Under the pieces are notes generated by a model that ran no database searches, had not been told where the DNA came from, and was given only the letters and a program-made list of their open reading frames with translations. The position numbers were made by a program, and so were the translations under genes. From positions 496,001 to 560,000 of the forward strand of contig JANEZZ010002885.1 in NCBI GenBank assembly GCA_026122225.1: a stretch of DNA of 64,000 nucleotides. The letters run 5' to 3'. Shown one piece after another: positions 1-10,527 of the stretch. Every line of letters starts with the position of its first letter. Within the stretch, counting starts at the first letter, position 1. Source of the DNA: Heloderma charlesbogerti. Its lineage: Eukaryota; Chordata; Lepidosauria; Squamata; Helodermatidae.

Positions 1-2420
1 CCCCTTATGAAAGACAGAAATTCATCTCTCACCACTTTGGACACACCCATTTTCACTTACTTCCTTATGCATATTTTAAAGAGGTGAATCTAAAACAGTT
101 ACATCAGAATTGACACTTAGAGCCAAAATAGACATTACTTTAAATGTGTGTGGAGCACCTATGTTTCCCCCTCATTTTTACTCTAGAGTAGGTGCAGGCC
201 TTATACCAGATTGAGACCCTAATGTGGGGAGTAGGGAGTCTTTAAGATCTGGATCAGGGTCCCTGTGCCTACTATAAAGTAAAAAAAATAAAACCAGCAT
301 AGCTGCTAGACACACTTTTAAATTAATGTCTGTTTTGGCCCTGAATTGAATATTACAGACAAAGCAAGTAATTCAGCCTAGATTTATCATGTATGCATTG
401 ACATAAAACAGAAGCCCCAGGCCTCCTTGAATTCTGCAATACTAAGCCAGAACTATACATAACATAACCAGCACATTTTGAAGCAAGAGCAACACTTCAG
501 ACTTTTCAGTAATTTAGAAATGTCTTTTATTTTGGAACAATGGTTCATCATGTGCAAGAACTCCCCAACCCTGCCCACGCCCAGAGGACATTCCAAGTTT
601 GATTCTGGAGCCTAGATGGGATTGCAGAATACTCTCCAGATTTCCCAATCTTCTCTGGAGCAATTGATTTAACAGAATTGGTTTATTCCAAGATCCATCA
701 AGCGTTAACAGAGTAGTAGAACACAACCACCCCTGCACCCCTGTTTTGCCCACCCCTGCACCACCCACGTGGTTCTTTGTTCCAGGTGTGACTGTCATGA
801 TGTGAGATCCTGACCATGTCGAAATAGCAGCTGCTTCACAGAAATATTCAGAAACAGCCATTAACCCTTGAAATGCATTGGGATGCAACCCTGATTTTTA
901 CAGTCTAATTTCTGCACTCAATCTTCATTACAACAGCTCTGGTGGTACTGCCTTCTTGTACATCAATGTAATATCATGATAAATTGTGTTGCTATTGGCT
1001 TCCACAAGGATTAATCTCCTTCAGACCAAGCACTGTGATTTAATTGATTTGTGGACCAGACTTTTACACTTCTCTTTATCTACAACATGGGAATTATGAC
1101 ACCTCTCTGCCTCACAGGATGTTTCATTATTATGTTCCTTTCATATGCAATGGGAAATAAATAAATAAATAAATAAGAATATTAAAGCTTTTAGGGCTCC
1201 AATGCTGCCATCATGGCAGCTGTGCAAATACTTTTGCTGGATCCCATTATCTTGAACAAAGACCACCAAATATGATTGCATGGGTAACCGCTATAGGTCA
1301 CTGTTCACCTGGACTAAATTTTGAAAAGACAAACTAGGCCTTTCTCCTCTACTATGAATCCCCTGTGTTACCCATTCTCCCACTTACCCAACTCTAACAC
1401 CCCCTTCCAGAAAGACTTATGTTATTTTGGCATTCCTTGTTGAGTGTAAGGCCATGTTTTGAGACTGTACACAATGGACATTCTTTTGGCTTTCTGGAAC
1501 TCATTATAGGTTTGATACTTTCCTACCATATCAAAAGGCATGAAGCAATGGGGGGGGGGCTTCCAGCTGTCACCTTGAGTTTGTGATTCAGTGTTGAATG
1601 TTAGGAAGGAATTGCATTTGGTGAATATCACTTTCAGAGTACGCGAAGCAACACTTCATCATCCTTAGGTCAACCCTCAGGTGTCTCCCTATGCCATTGA
1701 GTTGTCCCTCATGTAATGTTAGCATCAGTAACCCTGTCAGAAATATATTAAGCTTTATTGAGGTCAGAAACCACACAAATGAAAACTCTGACCATTTTTG
1801 ATATCTTTACAGGGTGATACAAATGTGTTTTGGTGGAAAGAACCTATTGGCCAAGAATACACTCAATATCTAGCCTGCAGCAAAACTAGCAAGATGCATT
1901 AGTGTGGACAGAAGCCAGGTAGCACGGCTTACAGACAGCATCAGTTCATTGTTGGGATATGAACTTGTTGCAGGCCATTAATCAGGTTGGTATGCTGGAA
2001 TCTCTCAAACACAATTATATGATGTATGCGAAACATAATATATTTTCACCGCAGTAATATCAGATTGGCTCTGTGACTGAAACTTGAAATGCAGCCATTA
2101 CCTTCTGCTTTAGAGTAAATTGCAGCTTAACTAAAGTTTATGCAGAACTCTTTCGTTGAGACAGTTTCTTGCGTATTTTTAAAAAAAGAATTATATATAC
2201 ATTTGCAGAAACACAGCCTTTGACTGATCTGTTCCAGCCACTGGAACAGCTTTTAAATTTACCTGCCAGATTGGTAGGATATGCTTTGGAAGAAAGTAAG
2301 TTGTAAAAGAAACATTCTCCCAAAAGATTTAGCAAATGCAGCCGGATTGCCCAACAGCCTGATCCTGCTGGGTGGGGTGCTGCACTGAGGCCGCACACAC
2401 AGAGAAGTAAGCAGTCCCTG
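1..2420. other. Mostly unique non-coding sequence
   Basis: AT-rich sequence with no open frame that resembles a known protein and no clear repeat other than a short (AATA)n run at about 1158-1176 and a G homopolymer at 1551-1558. I see no exon-like structure. Confidence 0.5.
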
Positions 2421-2425
2421 GACAT

Positions 2426-2533
2426 GACAGTTATTCTGGCCACAGACGATTGCTCTGGCCAGAATAACAATCTATGGCCACAGTTATTCTATGGCCAGAA
2501 TAACTGTGGCCACAGATTGTTATTCTGGCCATG
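2426..2533. repeat. Local cluster of inverted repeats (hairpin)
   Basis: A short unit containing GGCCACAGTTATTCT and its reverse complement occurs several times. The best hairpin has arms at 2469-2490 and 2497-2518, 22 bp with one mismatch, around the 6-base loop ATGGCC. Further half-copies lie at 2430-2440, 2456-2468 and 2519-2532. It may be a small foldback element or a local palindromic expansion. I do not recognise the family. Confidence 0.7.
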
Positions 2534-3950
2534 GGGCATCATTCTCACTGCTCTGGTGGGGCCAAGGAAAAGAGCAGTGAGGACAGTGTCCCCTCTATCT
2601 CCTCGCACCCAGGGACAGGTGAATCAGCAAAACCCAAGCTCAAAGAAGTTCCCCAAATTCCATCTCGAAGCCCATTCCAACTCAAGTCCGAATCAGGTTG
2701 AGAGCTTTGTTGTTGCTGCTGTTGTTGTTGCATGGAAATCCATGTATGTTTCTATTTGTATTTTTCCAAATGTACACATCAGTTGTGTGCATTTTTGAAA
2801 TGTATGCATCCTTCTCCCATGGTTAAAGCATATTTGTCCACATTTTTGAAATGTACTCATTTTGAGATGGATGCATTTTTTTAATGTAAGCATGCTGCGG
2901 AATGCTCTTTTTTGGGGAGCGGGGCTGTCTGTGAATCACATTGCAAGCTCAGAAACTTACTGATTTCAGCCGCAGATTACATCCAAGTTCATGTTCAGTC
3001 TGGAAGGTATGAACTGGGTAAAAATCTTGATCAGAAATGAACTGCCGCTCTTGACAGCCAAAAGACGGATATTACAACATTGGAAGGATAAATGTTCACC
3101 TCCTTTAATGCAATAGACTGAGGACCCAACAACATTATCAACATTTGAATGGATGGTATATAAGCACCATATGTGAATGGATAAATATATGGATATTTGG
3201 TCTGCTTTTCTTGAAGCTTACACATAATCCCATATTTTGTTTTTCTAGAATGTTCTATTTAATGGAATATTGGTATTTCTAGGAGTGTAATTTCTTGTCT
3301 TTTCCCTCTTTTTCTGCATGATTTGTTTTTGTTTTGTTAAAACCACAATACAAAAGATTAATATAAAAGAATGAACTGAAATGAATTTATCATACTCCCC
3401 TCCTTGCTTAGCATCCTATGGGCCCAATTTGCAGAAAGAGCACATGTCAGAGCCAAACGAAACGTTCTTCTAATCACAGATAGTGTAGCTATGGAATGAT
3501 GGTAGTTGCAGTATAACACATCTGAAGGGCGCCAGGTTGGGGAATGCCAGTCTAAGTCATCGCAGCAGCAGACTCCTCCCACCAAACTGTGAATTCATTA
3601 ACACATGTGTCACTACACATGTCACTAGAAAGAGTCACTATGTGGACACCTGTATACACAAAGCTCCCTACACACACAATCTGATGATTCATCGAGAGAT
3701 TCAGCTTTATTTCCTGAGGTTTGAATAAAGACAAAGGGTTTTTGTAATGATGATGATGATAAAAAATCAGACTACATATGTGAATTGGCTCACTATTGCA
3801 GTGATGTTGTGATATCACCCAACAACCTTTTGTGAATGGCAACTGATAAGGTAATGATCACTGTCTGTACTTCCTGCATTTCGGTTCCCTCTGACAACCC
3901 AGTTTGCATCTCTCCCTCCCACCTCCCTCCAGGATGTGTCTATAAATCTG
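2534..3950. other. Non-coding sequence with minor repeat relics
   Basis: It contains a short (GTT)n run near 2708-2730 and repeated ATGCAT/ATTTTTGAAATGTA phrases at 2775-2890. A decayed MITE-like fragment lies at 3486-3557 (the phrase GGCGCCAGGTTGGGGAATGC), like the one at 22,993-23,105. There is a (GAT)n run at 3748-3760. No gene is recognised. Confidence 0.45.
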
Positions 3951-3954
3951 CCGA

Positions 3955-4066
3955 TTTGAGGCTAATACTTCATGCATCTGATGAAGCGGACAGTGTCCAT
4001 GAAAGCTTATGCCAGAATAAAGGTACCATAAGACTCTTCGTTGGTTTTGCTGCAGCAGACTAGCAT
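3955..4066 (+). repeat. Ancient amniote repeat with hammerhead-like core
   Basis: CTGATGA (3978-3984) is followed by a short stem (GGAC/GTCC around AGT) and then GAAA (4001-4004), with GCAT just before the core and ATGC just after it. This is the order of conserved boxes in a hammerhead ribozyme. Downstream is AATAAAGGTACCATAAGACTC, typical of a repeat that I recall as widespread in turtles and other reptiles. Hammerhead motifs are known in Penelope-like element repeats, but assignment to that class is inference. A second, core-mutated copy lies at 62,044-62,150 on the other strand. Confidence 0.5.
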
Positions 4067-5260
4067 GACGAACCCTGTGGAAACAATCTAATGAATGTGC
4101 ATAGATCAGGAGAGGAGCTAGCTGCCATGATAATACTGTCCTCTGACCACACATGTTCATTTTTTGAAGGGGCTACTGAGTGGTACCAATGAGAGGCAGG
4201 TTCCAGTGACTTAAATAAAAGCTACCTCACTCTTTATTCAGAATCTCAAACGGGCATCTAATACCGAAGATCAGGCGATATGCAAAATGTATTCAGATAG
4301 AATTATTTGGTTAAAAGATGGTAATTCAACCAAATATTTGTTTGTTTGCTTCCTTTACATTTATTGATTTTTTTAAAAAAGCCTTAATTCAGCCTTAATT
4401 CAGAAGTGAACTCAAAGTGGCTTACAACATAAAAACATGACACAATACAGAAAAATATATCCACTATATAAAATTACCCCAACCCAAATATCACAAAACA
4501 TCAACCATGGAGAAACTGCACAAGAAGGACAAAACTCAGAGAGAGAATTCTGTTAGCCAGTTAATTGTGCTAGGTAGAACATGCTAAGCACTAGATGTCT
4601 GCAACCATCTTTATTAAAATGTGTCACATGGGGGGGGGTGAGAGAAAGAGAGAGAGAGAGAGAGAGATGCCCATGAAACCAGAGATGTAATTAATCAAAC
4701 TGGAGCTGTAATATCCAGGAAGAAATTAACTAAATCCTCCTATTTCGCAACCAAGATGGGGAGAAATCCTAAAGCAAAACTAACTAAGCCCAGCTAGCTT
4801 TAGCTTTTGATGTTGCCAGATCAAATATTTTTTTCTTTTCTTTTTCATGTTGTTTGTTCAGAATCAAAAGGAACATCGTGATAATGAGTCTTGGTGTCTT
4901 TTTTGTGATCTTTTCTTGATTTCCTGTGTTAACATTAATGTAATAAAGAAGGCAGCATCTGAAACTTAAGCTCTTCATTCTTTAACTGCACATTTATGGG
5001 GAAAAATAAGTTCTTGGGGCTGAAGAAGAAGGGGGAGAGTTGGAATAAAGCCAAAAACAAAAAAAACCCACGAAAGCCTGTGAAAGTAACAAACTTGCCT
5101 GTTGCTGATTTCATTGCTTTCTGCTTGCGTGCAATCTCTTTGAGGACCAAACTACACATGACCATTTTAGTGATTCACTTTTCCTTCTTACCAAAAGCAG
5201 GCATGGAGGTGGAAGATCCAGACTGAGATCATAGCTGCACCTGCACGGGAACCTACGCAA
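4067..5260. other. Non-coding sequence, microsatellite
   Basis: Unremarkable AT-rich sequence with an (AG)n microsatellite at about 4642-4668. No coding similarity is recognised. Confidence 0.5.
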
Positions 5261-5261
5261 G

Positions 5262-5570
5262 GGTGAGCAACGGTTTCTCTGAAGGCTTCATTCCCTTGTG
5301 GGTAATCCATTGAGGGTCTCATGTCAGCGGTGGGCAGGGTCAAATTCAGCAGTGGGCAGGACCAGAGACAAAAGTGGGTGGAGCACTTCTCTTCTCTCTC
5401 TTTCTGCCACTCCCTCTTCTCTCTCTTTCTGCCACCCTTTTTCTCTCTCTCCCTCTTCCTTCCAAAGCAGTGGGCTTCCAGGGAAGGATATTGCCTGCAA
5501 GAGGCCTGGACTGATTCCATGCAGAGGGCTTCTGAAATTAGGCAGAGGGCCACATTGCCCATCTCTGACC
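5262..5570 (+). repeat. Decayed hAT-like MITE relic with CT-rich tract
   Basis: The left part (GGGTGAGCAACGG..., repeated GCAGTGGGCAGG) resembles the widespread class of MITEs starting CAGGGGTGGGGAACC-like. A low-complexity CTCTTCTCTCTCTTTCTGCC repeat runs from about 5388 to 5462. Ends and TSD are not resolved. Confidence 0.35.
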
Positions 5571-5705
5571 TTGCCTTATCAGGGCAAATAACAATTTAGG
5601 GATAGGAGATTTTCAGTGGGGAAAATGGTGCCGGGGAAAGGGCAAGCCCCTCCACACTTGCTTCCAACCCAGATCACACACTGTTTCCACTGGTTCACTC
5701 CACAC

Positions 5706-6374
5706 TAGGGGTGTATGAAACCCCACTTACCTTGCTCCGCTGGGGTCCGTGGTTGGGAGGTGATCCAGTCCTCCCGCCGGAATCCTCGACGGGGGGGGAG
5801 GCGATCCAGTCCTCCCCACCAGAATCCTGCCCGTACGGCTTTGCTCCGCGGCCAGTCCACGGAGCTGCTGGCTGAGCTGATCCGCAGCAGGGCCTCCATC
5901 TGCTGCCAGGCTGCTGCAGAAGCAAATGGCATCCTGCGTAGGGGACACCATTTGCATCCCTATGCTAGGCTGTGATAGGCTACTTAAATATTTACGTAGC
6001 CTATCACGGCTAAAGTGGGGATGCAAATGTCGTCCGCTGCGCCATTTGTGTCGCCGCTTTTGCTGTGATAGGCTATGTAAATATTTACGAAGCCTATCAC
6101 GGCTCAGCAAAGGGAAGCAAATGGTGGCCAGTGTAGCGGCCACCATTTGCAGCCGCATCCCGGCAGTGGCCTGAGCCGCCGCCGGAGTCACCGCTGCTGC
6201 CGCCGCCAGAGCCGCCGCTGCCACCGCCGGAGCAGCAGCCAGGTAGGATCCGTTTCGCAGGGCTTTTGCGGGGTGGTGGGGCAGGTTGCTCCATTCCGCC
6301 ACAGATTCCGGGGGGGCGAATTCACTGGAATTCAGCCTCCCTGGGATCCGTGGAGGAATTCTCTGACATCCCTG
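5706..6374 (+). mobile_element. hAT-like palindrome-array element, copy 1
   Basis: The left end is TAGGGGTGTATGAAA and the right end is CTCTGACATCCCTG. Flanking 8-mers CTCCACAC (5698-5705) and CTCCACGC (6375-6382) match 7/8 and read as a target-site duplication. Inside, type A palindromes (about 5920-5960, 6019-6060, 6114-6158) alternate with type B palindromes (5972-6007, 6065-6100). The left end carries AAG|GTAAGT on the minus strand (ACTTAC at 5725-5730). The right end carries CAG|GTAGGA near 6240. Long open frames over it on both strands (up to 237 codons) arise from stop-poor palindromes and are not taken as coding. Confidence 0.88.
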
Positions 6375-6383
6375 CTCCACGCT

Positions 6384-6880
6384 GGTTCCAGTCCAGGTGA
6401 CACACACTTGGGGTGGCTGTTTTTTTTTTGAAGAAGGCATCCTTAGATTCCTTACACTAACTAGGGATAGATGGACCTAGCTCTACTTGTGCTCGCTGCT
6501 GCTGCTTCCTGCCCCCACAAGTCCCACAGCATGAGCCCTGGATGGCCTGACGAGTGCCCAGCGAGCACCGCAGGGCCAGCTGCCCTTGAGCAAGCTGACA
6601 ATGAGAGGCAGCAGGGCAAGTCCAGCTCGTCTCATTGCGCACAAGTCTTCCTTCTTCCCGCCGGGGTACCAGAGGAGACTTGTTTGCAACAAGAGGCGCT
6701 GGACATGCCCACTGCCTCTCCTTGTGGGCAAGTCTCCCTTCTCCCTGCAAAAGGATGGCTCGCTAAGGACTCGGGCGCTCACAGACCGTGTGGCACTCGG
6801 TGAACAGGGGCAGGGGGGCAGCAGCTCAGGGAGTGGAGTCTGGGAGGCTGAGTGGGGGGGAATCTGTCGGACACTACCTT
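6384..6880. other. GC-rich sequence of unknown nature
   Basis: GC-rich stretch following family copy 1. It has open frames on both strands without recognisable domains. It begins with TAGGGATAG (6462) preceded by ACACTAAC, which recurs at 7148-7155, but there is no matching inverted end. Could be a decayed transposon. Confidence 0.3.
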
Positions 6881-6890
6881 GGACTCCCAT

Positions 6891-7134
6891 TTATTTATTT
6901 TTATTTATTTATTGCATTTATACCCCGCCTTTCTCCCTCTCGCAAGGAACTCAAGGCGGCTTACATTATCCTCCTCCTCACCGTTGTATCCTCACAACAA
7001 CAACCCTGTGAGGTAGGTTGGGCTGAGAGTCTGTGACTGGCCCAAAGTCACCCAGTGAGCTTCCATGGCCAAGTGGGGACTAGAACCCGGATCTCCCAGC
7101 TCCCAGTCCGTCACTCTCACCACTACACTACACT
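6891..7134 (-). mobile_element. tRNA-derived SINE with LINE-like tail
   Basis: Read on the minus strand it starts with a tRNA-like head: A-box-like TGGTGAGAGTGACGGAC, then the B-box-like GGTTCTAGTCC at 7077-7087. It ends in a 3' part typical of reptilian SINEs (GTAAGCCGCCTTGAG ... GGCGGGGTATAAATG) and an (AATA)n tail. The direct repeat GACTCCCAT lies at 6882-6890 and 7135-7143, a 9-bp TSD that fixes both ends. Confidence 0.85.
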
Positions 7135-7143
7135 GACTCCCAT

Positions 7144-7642
7144 GACAACACTAACACTAATACATAGTTTGAGTTGTGTTGTTGCTGTAGGGTTTTTCTT
7201 TTTTTCAGGTGAAATGGAATGGTGAGTTCAACTGATGGTCAATTTTATTAAAAGGTAACATCTGCCTGTTTTGTTATGTATGCTTTTAATTGTTAAATTT
7301 AACTCAGGTAAGATAGGCTTAATAGTATGCCAGAGAGTGAGTGAAAGGTTGGAAGGGCCTGAGTGTATGAGCATTAAGGTTATATAAGGAATGAGCTGAC
7401 AGTTCATAATCCCCTAAGTCAAATAGGGCCTTAGGGATCGTGGAAGCAACATCTACTTAGTGGGGTTTGTGTATAGGATTTTAGAAGGGGTAGAGTAGGT
7501 AGGGAAGTTAGGAACAAGCATTGATTAATCGTAATAACTTATAACTTTTCATATAGTTTTAAATAAATCTTTATTTGTTTTTAAAAATCCAAACACCCAC
7601 AAGTTGTTTGATTTTCCCTACCTTTATTATATCTATTTCAGG
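7144..7642. other. Unique non-coding sequence
   Basis: AT-rich, no recognised repeat or gene. Confidence 0.5.
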
Positions 7643-7691
7643 GGGTGGGGGATATTCATGACAATGGAATAGAAGCGTGTTAGAGGATTAT
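7643..7691 (+). repeat. Repeat A copy 1, left fragment
   Basis: CAGGGGGTGG...CAATGGAATAG matches 41,536-41,580 of repeat A copy 2. The match resumes at 8574, showing that the intervening RTE segments are insertions. The last 10 bases, AGAGGATTAT (7682-7691), are the duplicated target. Confidence 0.65.
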
Positions 7692-8055
7692 GCTGGAGGA
7701 AAATTCTGAGAGTGCCTTGGACTGCAAGAAGATCAAACCAGTCCATACTCCAGGAAATAAAGCCAGACTGCGGCTCACCTGAGGGAATTATATGAAAGGC
7801 AAAACTGAAGTACTTTGGCCACATCACATCATGAGAAGACAGGATACCCTGGAGAAGATGCTGATGCAAGGGAAAGTGGAAGGCCAAAGGAAGAGGGGCC
7901 GACCAAGGGCAAGATGGATGGATGATATTCTGGAGGTGACGGACTCACCCTTGGGGGAGCTGGGGGTGGCGACAGCCAACAGGAAGCTCTGGCATGGGCT
8001 GGTCCATGAAGTCACGAAGAGTAGGAAGCGACTGACTGAATAAACAACAAAAAAA
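7692..8055 (+). mobile_element. RTE/BovB-like LINE 3' end, first copy
   Basis: 5'-truncated LINE 3' end. The frame from 7792 to 8043 gives a C-terminal tail typical of RTE-clade proteins: a segment like HHIMRRQDTLEKMLMQGKVE, then a GRPRARWMDDI-like motif and KLWHGLVHEVTKSRKR before the stop. The 5' part (7692-7790) shows the PWTARRSNQS-like region with frameshifts. It ends in an AACAACAAAAAA tail. The same 10-bp sequence AGAGGATTAT lies on both sides (7682-7691, 8056-8065). It is a dead remnant. Confidence 0.7.
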
Positions 8056-8065
8056 AGAGGATTAT

Positions 8066-8563
8066 CTCAAGCAGAGACATCACCTTGCCGACAAAGGTTC
8101 GTATAATCAAAGCTATGGTTTTCCCAGTAGCAACGTATGGCTGTGAGAGGTGGACTATAAGGAAGGCTGAGCACCGAAGAATTGATGCTTTCGAACTGTG
8201 GTGTTGGAGAAGACTCTTACAAGTCCCCTGGACTTCAAGGAAGTCAAATCAGTCAGTCCTAAAGGAAATCAACCCTGACTGCTCATTGGAAGGACAGATA
8301 CTGAAGCTGAAGCTCAAATATTTTGGCCACCTAATGCGAAGAGAAAACTCTCTGGAAAAGACCCTGAAGCTGGGAAAGACTGAAGGCCAAAGGAGAAGGG
8401 GACGGCAGAGGATGAGATGGCTAGATAGCATCACCGATGCAATGAATATGAAGTTGAGCACACTCTGGGAGAGAGCGGAGGACAGGAAGGCCTGGTGTGC
8501 TATGGTCTATGGGGTCACAAAGAGTTGGACATGACTTAATGACTGAACAACAACAACAACAAC
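8066..8563 (+). mobile_element. BovB-like RTE LINE 3' end, second copy
   Basis: The frame from 8085 to 8534 encodes about 149 residues of the RTE/BovB C-terminal region: YGCERWTIRKAEHRRIDAF, then VPWTSRKSNQSVLKEI, then YFGHLMRRENSLEKTLKLGK, then GRQRMRWLDSITDAM. These are hallmark phrases of BovB LINEs, which are common in squamates. The tail is (CAA)n at 8548-8563. The element is 5'-truncated, lacking the endonuclease and most of the RT. AGAGGATTAT flanks it (8056-8065 and 8564-8573), so it seems to have landed in the TSD of the preceding RTE copy. Confidence 0.85.
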
Positions 8564-8573
8564 AGAGGATTAT

Positions 8574-9660
8574 CTAGATTTTCTTGGAATCAGCTTTGGT
8601 CTGTCAGAGACACATGAAGCAAGATAAGCTGAGTGTACCGTACCTTTAAAATCTGGTTTTCAGGGGGTCACACAGGACTTGAAAGGAACATACGTCTGGG
8701 TCAGCTGGGTGGAATACAACTGAACATCATGAAACTGGCAGGGGCTACTCAACCAATGAGAGGCTTGTTTCCTGGCCCATATCCAGGCTTCCCTCTGCTA
8801 CTACATTATTATGAATGGAGAGCAACTAATAGGTTCCCTATGAGAGCACCCCCCCCCCCATTTTGCTGCATTCTGCAATCTGCTGCAAAGTTATTTCTCT
8901 TTCCCTTGTTTCCCAATGTGCACACTTTTGCCTTGAGAAGCCAAAATCCCTGGTTCTCAAGTGCAGCATCTGAAGGCTCCCCGAGAGCATCCCATCCACC
9001 TCAATTTGGCCTCATTCCAGCAAACTCTCACCAGAGTTATTTGTTCTACCACCACCACCCCTTTCTCCTTCTCTGGGCACTTTCTCCCTGCTTGCAATGA
9101 CAGCCTCCTGAGATCTCACCAGATCAGAGAAGTGACTTTCCATAACATCAAAGAAGTGACTTTACACAATATCGGAGATGCGATTTAACACAACAGTGGA
9201 GAAGCAAAGTAATGTTAACTTCAGAGAAATGCATCATCATGGAGGCTAATTACTGGCAGCATCAGAGTACAAGGTGATTCTGAAGGCTGGAAAGGCTCAG
9301 CGAGGTCATGGCCAGGTGAAAGACACCCCTGGGCAGGGCTATCATGCCAAAGTGAACCACCCAGAGAGCTTTGTGAACCGCCCAGATAGTTTCAGCTATG
9401 GGATGGTATAGATATATATAATAAATAAAATGAAATTAAGTAAATGTGGAGGATAGGGGCACACAGCACCAGAAGTGTGGAGAGCACATATTAAAGAAAT
9501 AAAACAGAGTAGAAGTAGTCTCAGAAAATCTGGCTTTTCCACTGGAAAACTCTGGAGAGTGGCTGCAAATTGGCCATGATGTCATCTGCCTCCAATGACC
9601 TCGAAATGCTCCTAATTCGCAGCAAATCCCCTGAGAGGACAGCCCCTTGGTTACTTCTCC
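8574..9660 (+). repeat. Repeat A copy 1, main part
   Basis: About 1 kb that aligns along its length with fragments at 41,581-41,705, 42,234-42,394, 43,205-43,544 and 47,632-48,010. Shared phrases include GGCAGGGGCTACTCAACCAA, CAAGTGCAGCATCTGAAGGC, GCGATTTAACACAACAGTGG and AGTAGTCTCAGAAAATCTGG. No ORF. This copy lacks the three hAT-like insertions found in copy 2, so it serves as an empty-site control. Family unknown: it may be an old transposon or a segmental duplication. Confidence 0.75.
9345..9437 (+). mobile_element. L2-type LINE 3' tail
   Basis: Contains GTGAACCGCCCAGATAG and CAGCTATGGGATGGTATAG followed by (AATAAA)n-like sequence, the typical 3' end of reptilian L2 LINEs. It interrupts repeat A between AAAGTGAA and AAGTAAA, which look like a decayed TSD. 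Confidence 0.75.
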
Positions 9661-10519
9661 TGTAGTGGGTTGGGAGCACCAGTTGAGCATATTGAGTTTT
9701 TCTGGAACCCTGAGAGGGTAAAAGGGTTGAAGCTTGTGGGACAGTGGGTGCAGCTGTCCCAAAGTGAAAGCAGGTGTTTCCTGAGGGGTTTGTTTCTCAG
9801 TTTCAGAGGTGGAGGCTGGAGAAAGGTGGAATCCCAGGCAGGAACACCACAGTAACTTTTCAGGCCACATTCACCATGGATTGGATCCAGATTGAAAATG
9901 GATCCACTGTGCTGGGGAGTGGACTACCCTGCCCCTCCTTCCCATGGCAACTCTTCCAGCCCCCTGAAAATGCCACACAGAGAGTCAGGAGACACTACTG
10001 GATGCAATAAGCTGTGAGCTGGGGTGGAGGAGGAGACCTCCAAAACTCAGGCAGAAGGACCTTCTGCAAGCATAGTCTGCAGAACTCTTGTGGAAGGCAG
10101 CTCCTGGATCCAACCCCATAAGAATTGCACACCTGTTCAATTTCTGATGCAGTTTTGAGAAATGCACTCTTATACATCCTCTATGTGCAAAAGCTCCAAA
10201 TATAGGTTTACTTGAACCTCAAATCGCAGGGAGCTTCAAACATGTCAAAAGTTCAAAGCTAAACTCTAAAATTCTTGGAAGTTGGGATTACTGATGTTAG
10301 CATTTCAGGAGGCAATGCATGGAGGGGTGGTGACCTTGAGACATTTTGTTTTTACGATCCCAGTTTTTATTGCTGCCTTTGAGCCTTGCATCTTGCTTCA
10401 AGATTCATTACATGAACACTGAACAGCCAATGGCAAATATTCATCAAAACGTTTTCATATGTTTAATGTTTGCATTTGTGGTCAAAAGGCCATTGGTACA
10501 GAGTATTATTGGTGAGAGA
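9661..10519. other. Non-coding sequence
   Basis: No recognised gene or repeat. An open frame on the minus strand at 9436-9870 has no family resemblance and crosses repeat sequence. Confidence 0.45.
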
Positions 10520-10527
10520 ATTATTGC

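Noticed and set aside
5968..6158. CRISPR-like array (regular palindromic repeats with spacers)
   Set aside because: The 'spacers' are themselves repeated palindromes, the repeats vary in arm sequence, and the genome is eukaryotic. The array lies within transposon ends with 8-bp TSDs.
5727..6440. Long open frame (237 codons) on the minus strand of copy 1
   Set aside because: Both strands are open across palindromes, and the peptide consists of repeated DRLRKYLHSLSQ-like and Ala/Pro-rich segments that shift with module number. It is a by-product of stop-poor inverted repeats.
6462..7155. Possible further hAT-like element starting TAGGGATAG with ACACTAAC at both sides (6454-6461, 7148-7155)
   Set aside because: The right edge CCATGACA is not an inverted match to the left end. 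A single 8-mer match over about 700 bp can occur by chance.
9182..9200. Excision footprint at the GATTTAAC site in repeat A copy 1
   Set aside because: The site has a single clean target with no leftover bases, so it is more simply a never-occupied site.
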